From assembly GCA_030523775.1 (NCBI GenBank), contig JAUNHW010000010.1:1-64000 (forward strand): 64,000 nt of DNA, given 5' to 3'. Origin of the DNA: Akkermansia sp. (lineage in GTDB: Bacteria; Verrucomicrobiota; Verrucomicrobiia; Verrucomicrobiales; Akkermansiaceae). This document shows positions 34,174 through 43,132 of the stretch, in pieces. Every line of letters begins with the position of its first letter. The first letter of the stretch is position 1. A program made the position numbers and the translations under genes. The notes below the pieces were generated by a model that had not been told where the DNA came from, made no database searches, and saw nothing but the letters and a program-made list of their open reading frames with translations.

Positions 34174-35643
34174 ATGAAGCGCGCTCTCCTGGGCCTGCTG
34201 CTGGCGGCGCTGCCCCTGCTGGCGGCGGAGAAGCCCAAGGCCATCGTGATTTTCCTGACGGACGACCTGGGCTACCACGACACCTCCGCGTACGGTTGCG
34301 AGAAGGTGCCGTGCCCCAACCTGGAGCGCCTGGCGGACCAGGGGCTCACCTTCACGGATGCCCACAGCACGCACTCCGTGTGCACGCCCTCCCGCTGCTC
34401 GCTGCTCACGGGCCAGTACGCCTGGCGCAACAACACCACCATCCTGGACGGGGATGCCAAGCTGGCCCTGCCCACCAAGGACGAGCGCCCCGGCCTGCCC
34501 GCCCTCATGCAGAGGGCAGGGTACCGCACCGCCGCCATCGGCAAGTGGCACCTCGGCCTCGGCCGCGGCAACCAGCCCACGGACTGGAACTCCCACATCT
34601 CCCCCGGGCCCGCGGAGGTCGGGTTCGACTACTCCTTCATCATGGCCGCCACCGCGGACCGCGTGCCCTGTGTCTACCTGCGCAACGGCAGCGTGGTGAA
34701 CCTGGACCCCGCGGACCCCATCCGCATCGACTACCGCAAGCCCTTCCCCGGCGAGGTGACGGGCGAGGAGCACCCGGAGCTCCTCAAGAAGTGGGGACGC
34801 CCCGCCGACCACCAGCATGACAAGACCATCATCGACGGTATCTCCCGCATCGGCCACATGAGCGGCGGCACCGCCGCCCTCTGGAAGGACCAGGACCTGG
34901 CGGACACCATCACGGACGACGCCGTGCGCTTCATCCGCGAGAGCGCCGGCAAGCCCATCTTCCTCTACTTCTGCACGAATGACATCCACGTGCCGCGCGA
35001 CCCCCACAAGCGCTTCCGCGGCAAGAGCGGGCTCGGCATCCGCGGGGATGTGACCCTGCAGATGGACGACTGCCTCGGCCGCATCCGCGCCGCACTTGCG
35101 GAAAGCGGGTATGACGACTGCCTCTTCATCTTCACCAGCGACAACGGCCCCGTCATCTCCGACGGCTACCTGGACAACGCCGATGTGGACTGCAAGGGCC
35201 ACAACCCCGCCGCCCCCTACAGCGGCGGCAAGTACGGCATATTGGAGGGCGGCACCCGCATGCCCTTCGTCGTCTGCTGGCCCGGCCACGTGCCCGCAGG
35301 CAAACAGAGCGCCGCGCTCATGAGCCAGGTGGACCTCGCGCGCACGCTGGCCGCCATCGTGGGCGTGGAGGTGCCCGCCAATGCCCTGCCGGACAGCGAA
35401 TCCCACCCCGCCGCACTGCTGGGGCAGGATGCCGCCGGGCGCGGCGAGATTGTGGAGAGCGGCGGCGGTACCCTCGCCCTGCGCCGCGGCAACTGGAAGC
35501 TCGTCTTGGGCCGCGGCAACCAGCCGGACCGCCTCTACGACCTCTCGAACGATATCGCGGAGCAGCATGATGTGGCCCCGCAGCACCCCGATCGCGTGCA
35601 GGATATGCACGCGCGGCTGCAGCAGGTTATCGACCGGAAGTGA
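34174..35643 (+). CDS. secreted sulfatase (arylsulfatase family, S1-type)
   Basis: 489 residues. A Sec signal peptide (MKRALLGLLLAALPLLAA) leads to the sulfatase fold with the metal-binding FLTDDLGYHD and the maturation motif CTPSR with Cys70, the residue turned into formylglycine. Further signatures are GYRTAAIGKWHLG, the FTSDNGP metal site and a C-terminal YDLSNDIAEQHD block. Expected substrates are sulfated sugars of mucin or host glycosaminoglycans. No sulfatase-maturing enzyme lies in the window. It follows the small transporter partner by 4 bases and precedes the protease gene by 4. Confidence 0.95.
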   Translation: MKRALLGLLLAALPLLAAEKPKAIVIFLTDDLGYHDTSAYGCEKVPCPNLERLADQGLTFTDAHSTHSVCTPSRCSLLTGQYAWRNNTTILDGDAKLALPTKDERPGLPALMQRAGYRTAAIGKWHLGLGRGNQPTDWNSHISPGPAEVGFDYSFIMAATADRVPCVYLRNGSVVNLDPADPIRIDYRKPFPGEVTGEEHPELLKKWGRPADHQHDKTIIDGISRIGHMSGGTAALWKDQDLADTITDDAVRFIRESAGKPIFLYFCTNDIHVPRDPHKRFRGKSGLGIRGDVTLQMDDCLGRIRAALAESGYDDCLFIFTSDNGPVISDGYLDNADVDCKGHNPAAPYSGGKYGILEGGTRMPFVVCWPGHVPAGKQSAALMSQVDLARTLAAIVGVEVPANALPDSESHPAALLGQDAAGRGEIVESGGGTLALRRGNWKLVLGRGNQPDRLYDLSNDIAEQHDVAPQHPDRVQDMHARLQQVIDRK

Positions 35644-35647
35644 GATC

Positions 35648-37183
35648 ATGAACAAGACCGCAATCCCATGGGCGCTGCTCCTTGCGGCCCCGCCATGCCT
35701 GGCGGGCGCGGTGTTCGGCCCCGGCGTGTGCTATGATGTGGGCAAGGGCTCCTACAGCGCGGATGCCCGCGTGAAAGACACGCCCGACACCGTGCTGTGC
35801 TGGGCCGCGTCCTCATCCAACCTCATCCAGTACTGGCAGGATTCCCACCACCGGGCGCTCGCGTGGCCCGGCACGCCCAACGGCATGACCCCCCAAACAT
35901 ACCGGGATCCGCAGGGCACGCGCTGCCTGAACGTGTACGAGCAATTCCTGGCGTCGTCCACGGGTGATGCGGGCGGCTTGCAGGTGGACGCGCTCAACTG
36001 GTGGTTCAAGAACGCGCCCATGAAGGAGCTCGGCGGCAAGGAGGCGTACTACTCCGCCTTCGATGCCCAGCCCGCCGCAGCAGAGGCCCGCAGCTACCTG
36101 ATGGAGGAGCCCACCCTGGCGCAGTTCCGCGAGATGCTGGAACGGGCGTTCCGCTTCCGCGGCCAGGCCGCCGGGCTCTACGTGTGGCAGATCAACCGCA
36201 GGGAACGCCCCGGCACCATGCCCTCCAAGAGCCGCTTCCACGCCATCACCTGCTGGGGGTATGAGACCAACCCCGCCGGCGAGCCTTCCGCCCTCTACCT
36301 CTCGGATTCCGACGACCGCGCCTTCGGCCCCTTCCTGGTGCATGTGGACCGCCGCGAGATTCACGACCCCTTCTCCGGCATGCGCTACCCCTCCATCGTG
36401 TTCTACACGGATGACGATGTGGACGGCTACCAGCCCGGCGAGTTCGAGCCCAACCTGCATTCCGCCTGCGCCATCCTCACGCCGGAGGGCGTGGCGAAAC
36501 CGCGCCCCATGCCCAATGCGGACCCCGCCGCCGCCGCGCGGGAGAACACGCTCCTGCCCGCAGGCGCCGCCCTGAATGCGGATCTGCAGGTGGGCAACGG
36601 CTCCAACTGCGTGCTCCTGCATGCGGAGGACCTGAAGCTGGATGCCGCCCTGCGCATCTGCGGCGGCAGCCTGGCATCCGTGGCAGCCCTCTCCGCGCGC
36701 AGCGTGCAGAACGATGGCAAGCTCTACCTCCGCGGCGGCTGCAACTCCCTGCGCGGCCTGCAGAACAACGGCTACCTGGAATGCGTGGGGGCCGACTCCA
36801 TCGTGCTGCGCGGCGCCAGCAACGCGGGGCGGCTCGCCCTGCGCGGCAACAAGTCCGCCGTGGTGAAGGGCGGGACGCTCCGCAACAGCGGCACCTTGCT
36901 CCTCTGCGGCTCATCCGCCATCCGCTTTGACAACGCCGCGCTGGATTCCGCCGCCGGCACCGTCCTGCTCGGGCAGCACCCCACCGGCTGCACGCCCACC
37001 GAGCTGCGCTTCACGGATGCCGATGGCCACACCCTCTCCATCACCTCCGCCCCCAACGCCGTGGGTGAGCTGCACAACGTCACCATCACCCCCACCGCCA
37101 TCCGGGGCCACGGCCCCAACGCCGCCCTCCGCCGCGTCAAAATCACCGGCAACCCCAATCTCATCAACGTGAAGCTGGATTGA
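35648..37183 (+). CDS. secreted IdeS-like (peptidase C66) cysteine protease with beta-rich C-terminus
   Basis: 511 residues with a signal peptide (to about residue 19). The catalytic part matches the IdeS/Mac-1 fold: Cys51 in VLCWAASSSNLIQYW, His198 in FHAITCWGYE, and Asp220/Asp222 in YLSDSDD. The His-Asp spacings of 22 and 24 equal those I recall for IdeS (His262, Asp284, Asp286), and the Cys begins a helix as in papain-fold enzymes. IdeS cleaves the IgG hinge; other family members act elsewhere, so the substrate here is open. Residues from about 300 on form repetitive short strands, like a beta-helix. It lies 4 bases after the sulfatase gene. Confidence 0.78.
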   Translation: MNKTAIPWALLLAAPPCLAGAVFGPGVCYDVGKGSYSADARVKDTPDTVLCWAASSSNLIQYWQDSHHRALAWPGTPNGMTPQTYRDPQGTRCLNVYEQFLASSTGDAGGLQVDALNWWFKNAPMKELGGKEAYYSAFDAQPAAAEARSYLMEEPTLAQFREMLERAFRFRGQAAGLYVWQINRRERPGTMPSKSRFHAITCWGYETNPAGEPSALYLSDSDDRAFGPFLVHVDRREIHDPFSGMRYPSIVFYTDDDVDGYQPGEFEPNLHSACAILTPEGVAKPRPMPNADPAAAARENTLLPAGAALNADLQVGNGSNCVLLHAEDLKLDAALRICGGSLASVAALSARSVQNDGKLYLRGGCNSLRGLQNNGYLECVGADSIVLRGASNAGRLALRGNKSAVVKGGTLRNSGTLLLCGSSAIRFDNAALDSAAGTVLLGQHPTGCTPTELRFTDADGHTLSITSAPNAVGELHNVTITPTAIRGHGPNAALRRVKITGNPNLINVKLD

Positions 37184-37228
37184 TCCCGCCCCGCGCGTCT
37201 CTTTTTTTTCCATCCCCGAAAAAAAGTC

Positions 37229-37257
37229 TTGCATACCCGCAAAACTTCCCCTATAAT
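37229..37257 (+). promoter_or_regulatory. promoter of tRNA-Val
   Basis: TTGCAT, 17 bases, consensus TATAAT, about 33 bases before the predicted +1-proximal tRNA leader. Confidence 0.8.
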
Positions 37258-37296
37258 CGCCCCGCACCTGCTCCGCAGGGGCAAATCCAGAACAAC

Positions 37297-37368
37297 GCAG
37301 GCTTAGCTCAGTGGTAGAGCACATCCTTCACACGGATGGGGTCACAAGTTCGAATCTTGTAGCCTGTA
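37297..37368 (+). tRNA. tRNA-Val (anticodon CAC), prophage integration site
   Basis: Cloverleaf: acceptor GCAGGCT/AGCCTGT with a G1-U72 wobble, D-stem GCTC/GAGC, anticodon loop TTCACAC, T-loop TTCGAAT, discriminator A, no encoded CCA. A tyrosine integrase gene begins 208 bases after its 3' end and reads away from it, the usual arrangement for tRNA-targeting prophages. Confidence 0.95.
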
Positions 37369-37423
37369 GCTCGGTCAGGAAGGAAAATCAGGCCGCAAAA
37401 ACATTGATAAATCAACAAAATCG

Positions 37424-37458
37424 AGCCGCTCGACAAAAATCGGGCGGCTGATTTTTTT
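37424..37458 (+). terminator. terminator after tRNA-Val
   Basis: Stem AGCCGCTCGA/TCGGGCGGCT with one mismatch, CAAAAA loop, followed by GA and T7. Confidence 0.75.
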
Positions 37459-37488
37459 GCAAAAATTGCTTGCAATTGCTCGGCATTT

Positions 37489-37518
37489 TGGTACAAATCA
37501 TGGTACATCCATGGTACA
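37489..37518 (+). promoter_or_regulatory. three TGGTACA direct repeats at the integrase promoter
   Basis: TGGTACA begins at 37489, 37501 and 37512 (12- and 11-base steps, about one helical turn). The first overlaps a possible -10 (TTGCAA-N16-TACAAA). Candidates for repressor or integrase arm-type sites. Confidence 0.5.
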
Positions 37519-37576
37519 AAGCAGGGTATAAGTTCAAACCTTGCGCCATATAGGAATCCACAACCACAAGACAGCA

Positions 37577-38746
37577 ATGAGCAGATTGAAGCAGAGAAGC
37601 GGAACCTGGTACGCGGACTTTATCGTCAACGGAACCCGCGTAGTGAAGACAACCGGAATCAAAGTCGGAGACAACCCGAAGGCCAGCCGAGCCGCCGCGC
37701 AGATGCAGGCGGAAACGATGGAGCGCGTGGCCAACGGCAACTTGTCGCTGGCCTCGGCAATGGAGGCCGTGCGCGCAATGGCGCGCGCAACGGGCATGAT
37801 TAACTGCGCCCCATCCATCAAGGAGTACCTAACCAAGATATACAAGCCGCGCGGCGGCGCATCGAACGTGGCGGGCTACAAGCGCGCGGCGGACGTCTTT
37901 TGCTCCTTCCTTGGAGAGCTTGCAAACAGGCCGCTCGACCAGCTCACGGTCAGCGAGTGCACGGAGTTCTTGCAGCACCGATTGGACCGCGTATCGTACG
38001 GCACGGTGGGCCTCCACAAATCCCTCCTTTCAACCGCGTTCAACGCCGCCGTGGCGGACGACATCATCACCAAGAATCCCTTTGCGTATACGCGCCTGGA
38101 CAAAATTGCACCGCGCAACATGCCGCGCAAGCTCAAACGCCTTCCGTTCACCTCGCAGGAAATGCACATCATGCTCACAAAGTTCTCCTCGCCGTGGCGC
38201 GAGCTGGTCGCAGTGTCGTTCCTCACAGGCGGCCAGCGCATCGGCGACATCTGCCGCCTGCCGTGGAGCGGTGTTGACTTTATCGCCGGCCTTGTCACCA
38301 TCAATCCGAAAAAGACAGGCTATGCAGGGCAAACCATCGTGGCTCCCATGATTGCACCGCTCCGCGCCGTTCTGGAGAGCTTGTACAAGCCTGGTGAGGA
38401 ATACGTCTTCCCAGAGCTGCACGACATGTACGAAAGCTCCAGAGGCTCGGTGTCAACCCAGTTCACAGCCATGCTTCGCGCCTACGGCATCGTGTCCAAA
38501 ATCGACAAGTCGCAGGGCGCAGGGCGCGGCTTCTCGGAAAAGTCTTTCCACTCCATCCGCCACACCGTAGTCTCCATGCTGCGTTCCTCAAACCAGTTCT
38601 CGCAGGACTTGGCACGCCAGATTGTCGGCCACAACTCCGAGGCCGTGGAGCGCGCCTACTTCACCGCAGACATCAGCTCCAAGCAGGCTGGCATCGAGTA
38701 CCTGTTCAACCAGGTGCAAAAAGCCCCCACGGCATTGCTGCCGTGA
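37577..38746 (+). CDS. prophage tyrosine integrase
   Basis: 389-residue site-specific recombinase. An N-terminal arm-binding segment (SGTWYADFIVNGTRVVKTTG) is followed by a SAM-like core-binding domain. The catalytic domain has Arg in TGGQRIGDICRL, Lys in the beta-hairpin NPKKTGYAG, the full HxxR box FHSIRHTVVSM, VGHNSE and the nucleophile in RAYFTAD. It reads inward from tRNA-Val. The start at 37577 was taken as the first ATG of the conserved N-terminus; an in-frame upstream start at 37541 is less likely. Confidence 0.92.
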   Translation: MSRLKQRSGTWYADFIVNGTRVVKTTGIKVGDNPKASRAAAQMQAETMERVANGNLSLASAMEAVRAMARATGMINCAPSIKEYLTKIYKPRGGASNVAGYKRAADVFCSFLGELANRPLDQLTVSECTEFLQHRLDRVSYGTVGLHKSLLSTAFNAAVADDIITKNPFAYTRLDKIAPRNMPRKLKRLPFTSQEMHIMLTKFSSPWRELVAVSFLTGGQRIGDICRLPWSGVDFIAGLVTINPKKTGYAGQTIVAPMIAPLRAVLESLYKPGEEYVFPELHDMYESSRGSVSTQFTAMLRAYGIVSKIDKSQGAGRGFSEKSFHSIRHTVVSMLRSSNQFSQDLARQIVGHNSEAVERAYFTADISSKQAGIEYLFNQVQKAPTALLP

Positions 38747-38750
38747 GGGC
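38718..38750 (-). terminator. terminator of the prophage late operon
   Basis: Stem GCCCCCACGGCA/TGCCGTGAGGGC with one mismatch and a 4-base loop; on the minus strand it is followed by T5. It overlaps the integrase 3' end. Confidence 0.75.
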
Positions 38751-38775
38751 TTGAACCACAATAACAGAAAGTAGG

Positions 38776-39996
38776 TTAGCTGACCGCCGAGGGCGCGGTG
38801 AACGGGTCTTTCACGCTGGAGTACTGCGAGAGCTGGCCCTCCGCGCAATGCACGCACAGAATCTCGTTCGGGCGGCGGCGGCAGGAGCCGTAGCCGAACT
38901 CCACGGACACAAGATAGGTGTCGTAGTAGCCCGACAGCTTCTCCACCTCGGTCTTGGGGGAATCCCACACGCCGAACGCGGCGGCAGACTTGCGCCACAC
39001 GGGGCATGCGCGCACCCACTTGGCCGTTTCCGTATCGGGGTCGCTGATGTCCACCAGCGGCACGTTGGGAGTGACGAGGAAGCGAACGCCAATCAGGGAA
39101 GTCATGAGCTTGCCGTCCTTCAGGAGCTGGAAGCCGTACAGGCCGTTCTGCAGCTTGTCCAGCTTCATCAGGTCTTGAGCCTGCTGCGGCGTGATGGCCA
39201 TGCAGAACTCTTCGCCCAGGTCCAGAACGAACTTGTTCATGAGAATCAGCTTCACAGCCATGATTTTCTCAATCGTCAGTCCGCAGTCGGCAGGAGTCTC
39301 GTCACCCTTGTAGTTGACAGGAATGACGTTGGTGTCCTTCATGTTCAGCGCGAACACGGCGGAGGCATCGGTGCCGCTGTAGTCGGAGTAGTCGTCCGCC
39401 AGCACGTTGCCAATCATCGGCTGAATCGGGAACTCCTCGGCGGTCGTGCCGTTGTCGCCAGTCCAGTTCACGCCAAGCAAGCCCTCGGGCTGGCCGTTCA
39501 GCGTGGCGGACTTGTACGGAGACTTGTCGCCCTTCGGAGCAATCACGCAGTTGCCGCCAAGCGTCTGCACAAACACCTTCTCGCCGCTGGAGGTCGTCTC
39601 GTACCCAGCCACCACAACACCAAGAGCCACGCGGTCGGGAATCGGCTTCGCGGCCTCGTACAGCATCGTGCTGATGGTGTTTGCGGAGAACGGCAGCTTG
39701 CCCTCCAGGATGAGGTCATCCTCGGAGAGGGAGCCCGTGGCGGCAAACAGGATGGGGTGCGCCCTGCGCTTGCCGAACTTGGGTTCCTGCCATTGCTTCT
39801 GCTCATGGCGCTGGGTACGGCGGTGGATGGCGAGCGTGCCGCTGGTCTGCATCTCCACGTACTTGCCCGTAGTCTCGGGAAGGGTGGAGAAGAAATCAGT
39901 CAAGCCTGCGCTCGGCTCGGTGATTGCCGTAATCATTCTTTCATCCCACGTAGAACGGTAGGATTCCGGTATCGTGTATATGTTGGTCGTTGCCAT
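38776..39996 (-). CDS. major capsid protein (probable)
   Basis: 406 residues starting MATTNIYTIPESYRSTWDE. Acidic, beta-rich, no signal. It lies directly downstream of the scaffold-like and portal genes, where the coat gene is expected, and is the last gene of the late operon. Composition and an N-terminal arm followed by mixed alpha/beta segments fit an HK97-like fold, but no diagnostic motif was seen. It could be a coat or decoration protein; position makes coat most likely. Confidence 0.65.
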   Translation of the reverse strand: MATTNIYTIPESYRSTWDERMITAITEPSAGLTDFFSTLPETTGKYVEMQTSGTLAIHRRTQRHEQKQWQEPKFGKRRAHPILFAATGSLSEDDLILEGKLPFSANTISTMLYEAAKPIPDRVALGVVVAGYETTSSGEKVFVQTLGGNCVIAPKGDKSPYKSATLNGQPEGLLGVNWTGDNGTTAEEFPIQPMIGNVLADDYSDYSGTDASAVFALNMKDTNVIPVNYKGDETPADCGLTIEKIMAVKLILMNKFVLDLGEEFCMAITPQQAQDLMKLDKLQNGLYGFQLLKDGKLMTSLIGVRFLVTPNVPLVDISDPDTETAKWVRACPVWRKSAAAFGVWDSPKTEVEKLSGYYDTYLVSVEFGYGSCRRRPNEILCVHCAEGQLSQYSSVKDPFTAPSAVS

Positions 39997-40092
39997 AACA
40001 CTTACAAGATACGCGGAAAAATGCGTAAACAAAAAGTTGCTTCCCCGCAATTGCAAGGAAGCAACCCTGATTATTATGAATTATGGGAGAAA

Positions 40093-40875
40093 TTACAGCT
40101 TCGGGAGATGGCGAATATCGCTTCCGTACAGGATGCGGTTAATCTTCAAGTGCTCATCAGACGCGGCATTAGCGGCTTTATTGTCGTTCTTAAGCGCGGC
40201 GCGCTGATACGTTCCGACAAGTTCCAATAGCCTGCTCTGCATATCTTCCTTGCTGGGCAATCCCGCTTCCGCAGGAGTCCGCGTCTCGCTCGCTCCAGCA
40301 CCCTGCAAGCCCCTCTCGCCCACGTATCGCGCAAGGTCGTAGGCCAACGCCATGCCCTCGGGATTCTTCCATGAGTTGATGTATTCCTCCTTCCATCCAA
40401 GGGCCTTGCCAGCGCGCGAGATAAACCGGCCGGCCTTCTTCACGTTGCTGTCAAAGTCCTTGCCCCAGTTCTTGCGAAGCTGCTCGGTGTCGGCCTCCAG
40501 GGCTTGCTTGCGGCGCGATTCCTCCATTCCGCTCACACGCGCGAAGAAATCCTTGAACAGGTTGGCGCGCACGCCCTTGTCCACGCCATGCTTGTCGCAA
40601 AGCTCGTTGATAACCTCCAGCTCCTCCTTGGAGTAGCCGGATTCCTCGGTGAGCTCGGCGGGCGTTTCCTGCGTGCCGTCGTCCTCGCCGCCATCATCGT
40701 CCGCATCGAAGTCAAACGGATTGGCGGGCTCGCTCGGCTCGCTGGGCGCGGGCTCGGCGTGCGTGGGTTCCGTCGGCTCCCCACCTTCCTGCAGTGCGGG
40801 TTCCGGCGCGGGTTCTCCGCCTCCCACATCTGAGGGTTCAGGGAACATCAGTCGAATGTACTTGTACTTAATCAT
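40093..40875 (-). CDS. capsid scaffolding protein (probable)
   Basis: 260 residues. The N-terminal 65 are an acidic Pro/Glu/Ser-rich disordered segment, followed by a highly charged helical body (EELEVINELCDKHGVDKG; MEESRRKQALEADTEQL) and a polar tail. This disorder-plus-helix composition between portal and capsid genes is typical of podoviral scaffold/assembly proteins. It overlaps the preceding small ORF by a few bases, showing translational coupling. Confidence 0.6.
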   Translation of the reverse strand: MIKYKYIRLMFPEPSDVGGGEPAPEPALQEGGEPTEPTHAEPAPSEPSEPANPFDFDADDDGGEDDGTQETPAELTEESGYSKEELEVINELCDKHGVDKGVRANLFKDFFARVSGMEESRRKQALEADTEQLRKNWGKDFDSNVKKAGRFISRAGKALGWKEEYINSWKNPEGMALAYDLARYVGERGLQGAGASETRTPAEAGLPSKEDMQSRLLELVGTYQRAALKNDNKAANAASDEHLKINRILYGSDIRHLPKL

Positions 40876-41116
40876 GGTTGTTATCGTCTACTATCTTCTC
40901 TAGGAAGTGGATAACATCGGAGCGGCCATCCGTGAACGCCGCCCGCAGCGAAATCACATCCGCGCTCAACCCAGGCTCAACAAAGTTGAACACAGGCTCG
41001 TTCACGCGAAAATGCTCTTTCAGCTTCTCTACAAGCTCCGGCGTCACTCGGTCGCGTATCAACGCTTCCAGCTTCGCGCGGGCTTCCGTCTTGTCTTGTT
41101 GCGGTTTCTTGGTCAT
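40868..41116 (-). CDS. small prophage protein between portal and scaffold
   Basis: 82 residues, charged and mainly helical, with a basic N-terminus (MTKKPQQDKTEARAKL). The ATG overlaps the portal stop (ATGA) and its end overlaps the scaffold start. No family recognised; perhaps a head-assembly accessory protein. Confidence 0.55.
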   Translation of the reverse strand: MTKKPQQDKTEARAKLEALIRDRVTPELVEKLKEHFRVNEPVFNFVEPGLSADVISLRAAFTDGRSDVIHFLEKIVDDNNHD

Positions 41117-42759
41117 GAAAGTAGGTCTTGCGCCTGTGCCTGCGCGCGCATGGCCTCGGCGTTCTCTGCGTTCACCGCAGCCTGCCTCTGTTCGCCCTGC
41201 GCCTGCTGCAACTGCTGCATCATATCCAGCACCTCCGCGCTGTCTCGCAGATACTTCTGCGGCACGCCGGCGTTCTGGGCTTCCGTGCGGGCGATAGCTG
41301 TTGCATCAAACGACATCAGCCATTCTGGATTCTGCGTTTCGATAGCCATCTGCTTGCTGCGCCCCAGAATATCCCAAATCGCCGTGCTCTGCACGCGCTC
41401 CAGCATTTGCGCCATCATGCCGCAATAGACAATCCTCGGCAGCTCCAGCGAGGTGCGCTGCACGCCGTTCTTGTCCTTCCACGTGCGCTTCATCTCGGCC
41501 GGCAGCATGTTGTCGTCCACCATGCCGGCCTCCAGCGCAAGCGAGAGCATGCGGTTGAACATCGGGCGGTACTCCTGCTGCGCCAGCGTGAAGCACTCCG
41601 CAAGCGTCATGATTTTTTCAGACACGCGCTGGTTTACCTCCGTGGCCGACATGTACCGCTCCTGCGAGGACACCACTTGCAGGAAGTCCACATGCAGGGC
41701 AGCGTCCATCTCTTCCTCATCCTTGCGCTCACCGTCAAGCCCTATAGCCCAGTTGCCTACAGGCGCGAACTCGCGGATAGCGTTCGGGCGGTCGATGTAC
41801 TCGTCGTACACAATCGTCTTGCCGCCTGGGCGCAGGTCAATCTCGCCCGCCATATCGGCAGGAGTTATCACCGAGGGAAGGCTCGCGCGCTGGTGCATCA
41901 GCTTGCGGCACTCCTTGTCAATCAGGTTGTCCTTGATGGTGTCCTCAATCCCCTTTAGCGGAGAGTTGCCGAACTTCTGGTTGCCGAACTTGCGGAATCG
42001 CCGCACCACAAACGGAAACTGGTCGTAGAACTCGCGGTGCAGAACCTTGCCGCCGTGGCCGTCCATGTAAATGCCGATGAAGCCGTCTCCGCCCTTGGCG
42101 GGATTGGGCAGCGTCAGGTGCCATATCTCGAACTGCCGAATGTAGCGGTCGGTGTCGCGCATGTAGCTCGCGCGCATGTCGTCCGTCAGGGCTTCCTCGC
42201 CCCACGCCTCCGCCACCTGGTCTGTCGTGTAGTTGAACCTACGCGCAAACTTGTTGGGGTCGCCGGCCGCGTCAAGGTCGAACCCGAAAGAGCCTACGGG
42301 AATATGCACAAAGAGGAACATCGAGCCCCTGTGGTGCAGGCCGATAAAAAACGCGCCGGTGCCTGTGCAAACGCTGTCCAGCTCCGCGCTGAACGATGTC
42401 GTGTGGAAGTTGCTGCGCTCCAGTTCCGCAAAGAGTTTGTCGCCAAGCGCGGTGTACAGGTCTTCCTCCGCCAAGTCCTTGCTGGTGGAATCCGTCTTGT
42501 AGCTCCCGAACTTGAACCACTTCCTCCCCATCGGGTGAATGTAGGTCTGTATCGCCCCCGCCAGCTTGAAGCAGTTGTTGTGCGCGTGTCCGCACGTCCT
42601 GCGGCGGTCGCTGTCCTTGTCCTGCTCGTGCAGGTCGGCGGGCGGCAGGAGCTCCGGCATCACCAGCTCCACCACGCTGCGCCACTTCTCCTTGTCCCTG
42701 TCCGCCTCTTGCAGCAGGGATTGGCATATCGCCCTGAATCTCTTTGCGTCTTCCTCCAT
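41113..42759 (-). CDS. portal / head-to-tail connecting protein
   Basis: 548 residues resembling the podoviral head-tail connector family (Pfam Head-tail_con). A long helical N-terminus (FRAICQSLLQEADRDKEKW) and the HPMGRKWFKFGSY block are early features. They are followed by the crown/clip strands (GSMFLFVHIPVGSFGFDLD), a QEYRPMFNRMLSLALEAGM helix and a Gln/Ala-rich C-terminal barrel helix. It forms the dodecameric DNA channel and packaging motor dock. Start ATG at 42759, 4 bases after the previous stop; a TTG at 42801 is in frame but overlaps that gene. Confidence 0.82.
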   Translation of the reverse strand: MEEDAKRFRAICQSLLQEADRDKEKWRSVVELVMPELLPPADLHEQDKDSDRRRTCGHAHNNCFKLAGAIQTYIHPMGRKWFKFGSYKTDSTSKDLAEEDLYTALGDKLFAELERSNFHTTSFSAELDSVCTGTGAFFIGLHHRGSMFLFVHIPVGSFGFDLDAAGDPNKFARRFNYTTDQVAEAWGEEALTDDMRASYMRDTDRYIRQFEIWHLTLPNPAKGGDGFIGIYMDGHGGKVLHREFYDQFPFVVRRFRKFGNQKFGNSPLKGIEDTIKDNLIDKECRKLMHQRASLPSVITPADMAGEIDLRPGGKTIVYDEYIDRPNAIREFAPVGNWAIGLDGERKDEEEMDAALHVDFLQVVSSQERYMSATEVNQRVSEKIMTLAECFTLAQQEYRPMFNRMLSLALEAGMVDDNMLPAEMKRTWKDKNGVQRTSLELPRIVYCGMMAQMLERVQSTAIWDILGRSKQMAIETQNPEWLMSFDATAIARTEAQNAGVPQKYLRDSAEVLDMMQQLQQAQGEQRQAAVNAENAEAMRAQAQAQDLLS

Positions 42760-42763
42760 GGCT

Positions 42764-43126
42764 CTATCCAAGCGTTGTGCGCCCTGTGCCGGAATTGCCA
42801 AGCAGGGACGCGCGCTGCATCGTCGTGCGGCTCAATGAGAACCTGCGCCGCTTGTCGGCAGCATAGTTTTCGGCTTCCAAAGCCGGGCTGTAAGCTGCCT
42901 CCGGCGTGGCCGCTGGCTGTAAGCTCGCATTGTACTGCTGCTGCGCCGCGCGCTCGGCGGCGGCCTGTTCCATCTGCATCATCTGCTTTTGCGTTCTCTG
43001 CTGTTCAATCAGAGAACCGCCGATAATGCCAAAGCCGACGTAGTTGCGAACATCCGTCCACCAACCGTCGCCAATCTCTTTGAACGGCTTTTCGACCGCC
43101 TTAGTTAATTTCTTCCAGAGCGACAT
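42764..43126 (-). CDS. small virion-associated protein (possible internal protein)
   Basis: 120 residues: a basic amphipathic start (MSLWKKLTKAVEKPFKEIG), a Gly-rich hydrophobic patch (VGFGIIGGSLI), then a Gln/Ala/Met-rich helix and a basic tail. The composition resembles small podoviral internal virion proteins, and the orphan gene at 20775 has similar traits. It sits between the lysis and portal genes. Function unproven. Confidence 0.5.
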   Translation of the reverse strand: MSLWKKLTKAVEKPFKEIGDGWWTDVRNYVGFGIIGGSLIEQQRTQKQMMQMEQAAAERAAQQQYNASLQPAATPEAAYSPALEAENYAADKRRRFSLSRTTMQRASLLGNSGTGRTTLG

Positions 43127-43132
43127 AAGCGT

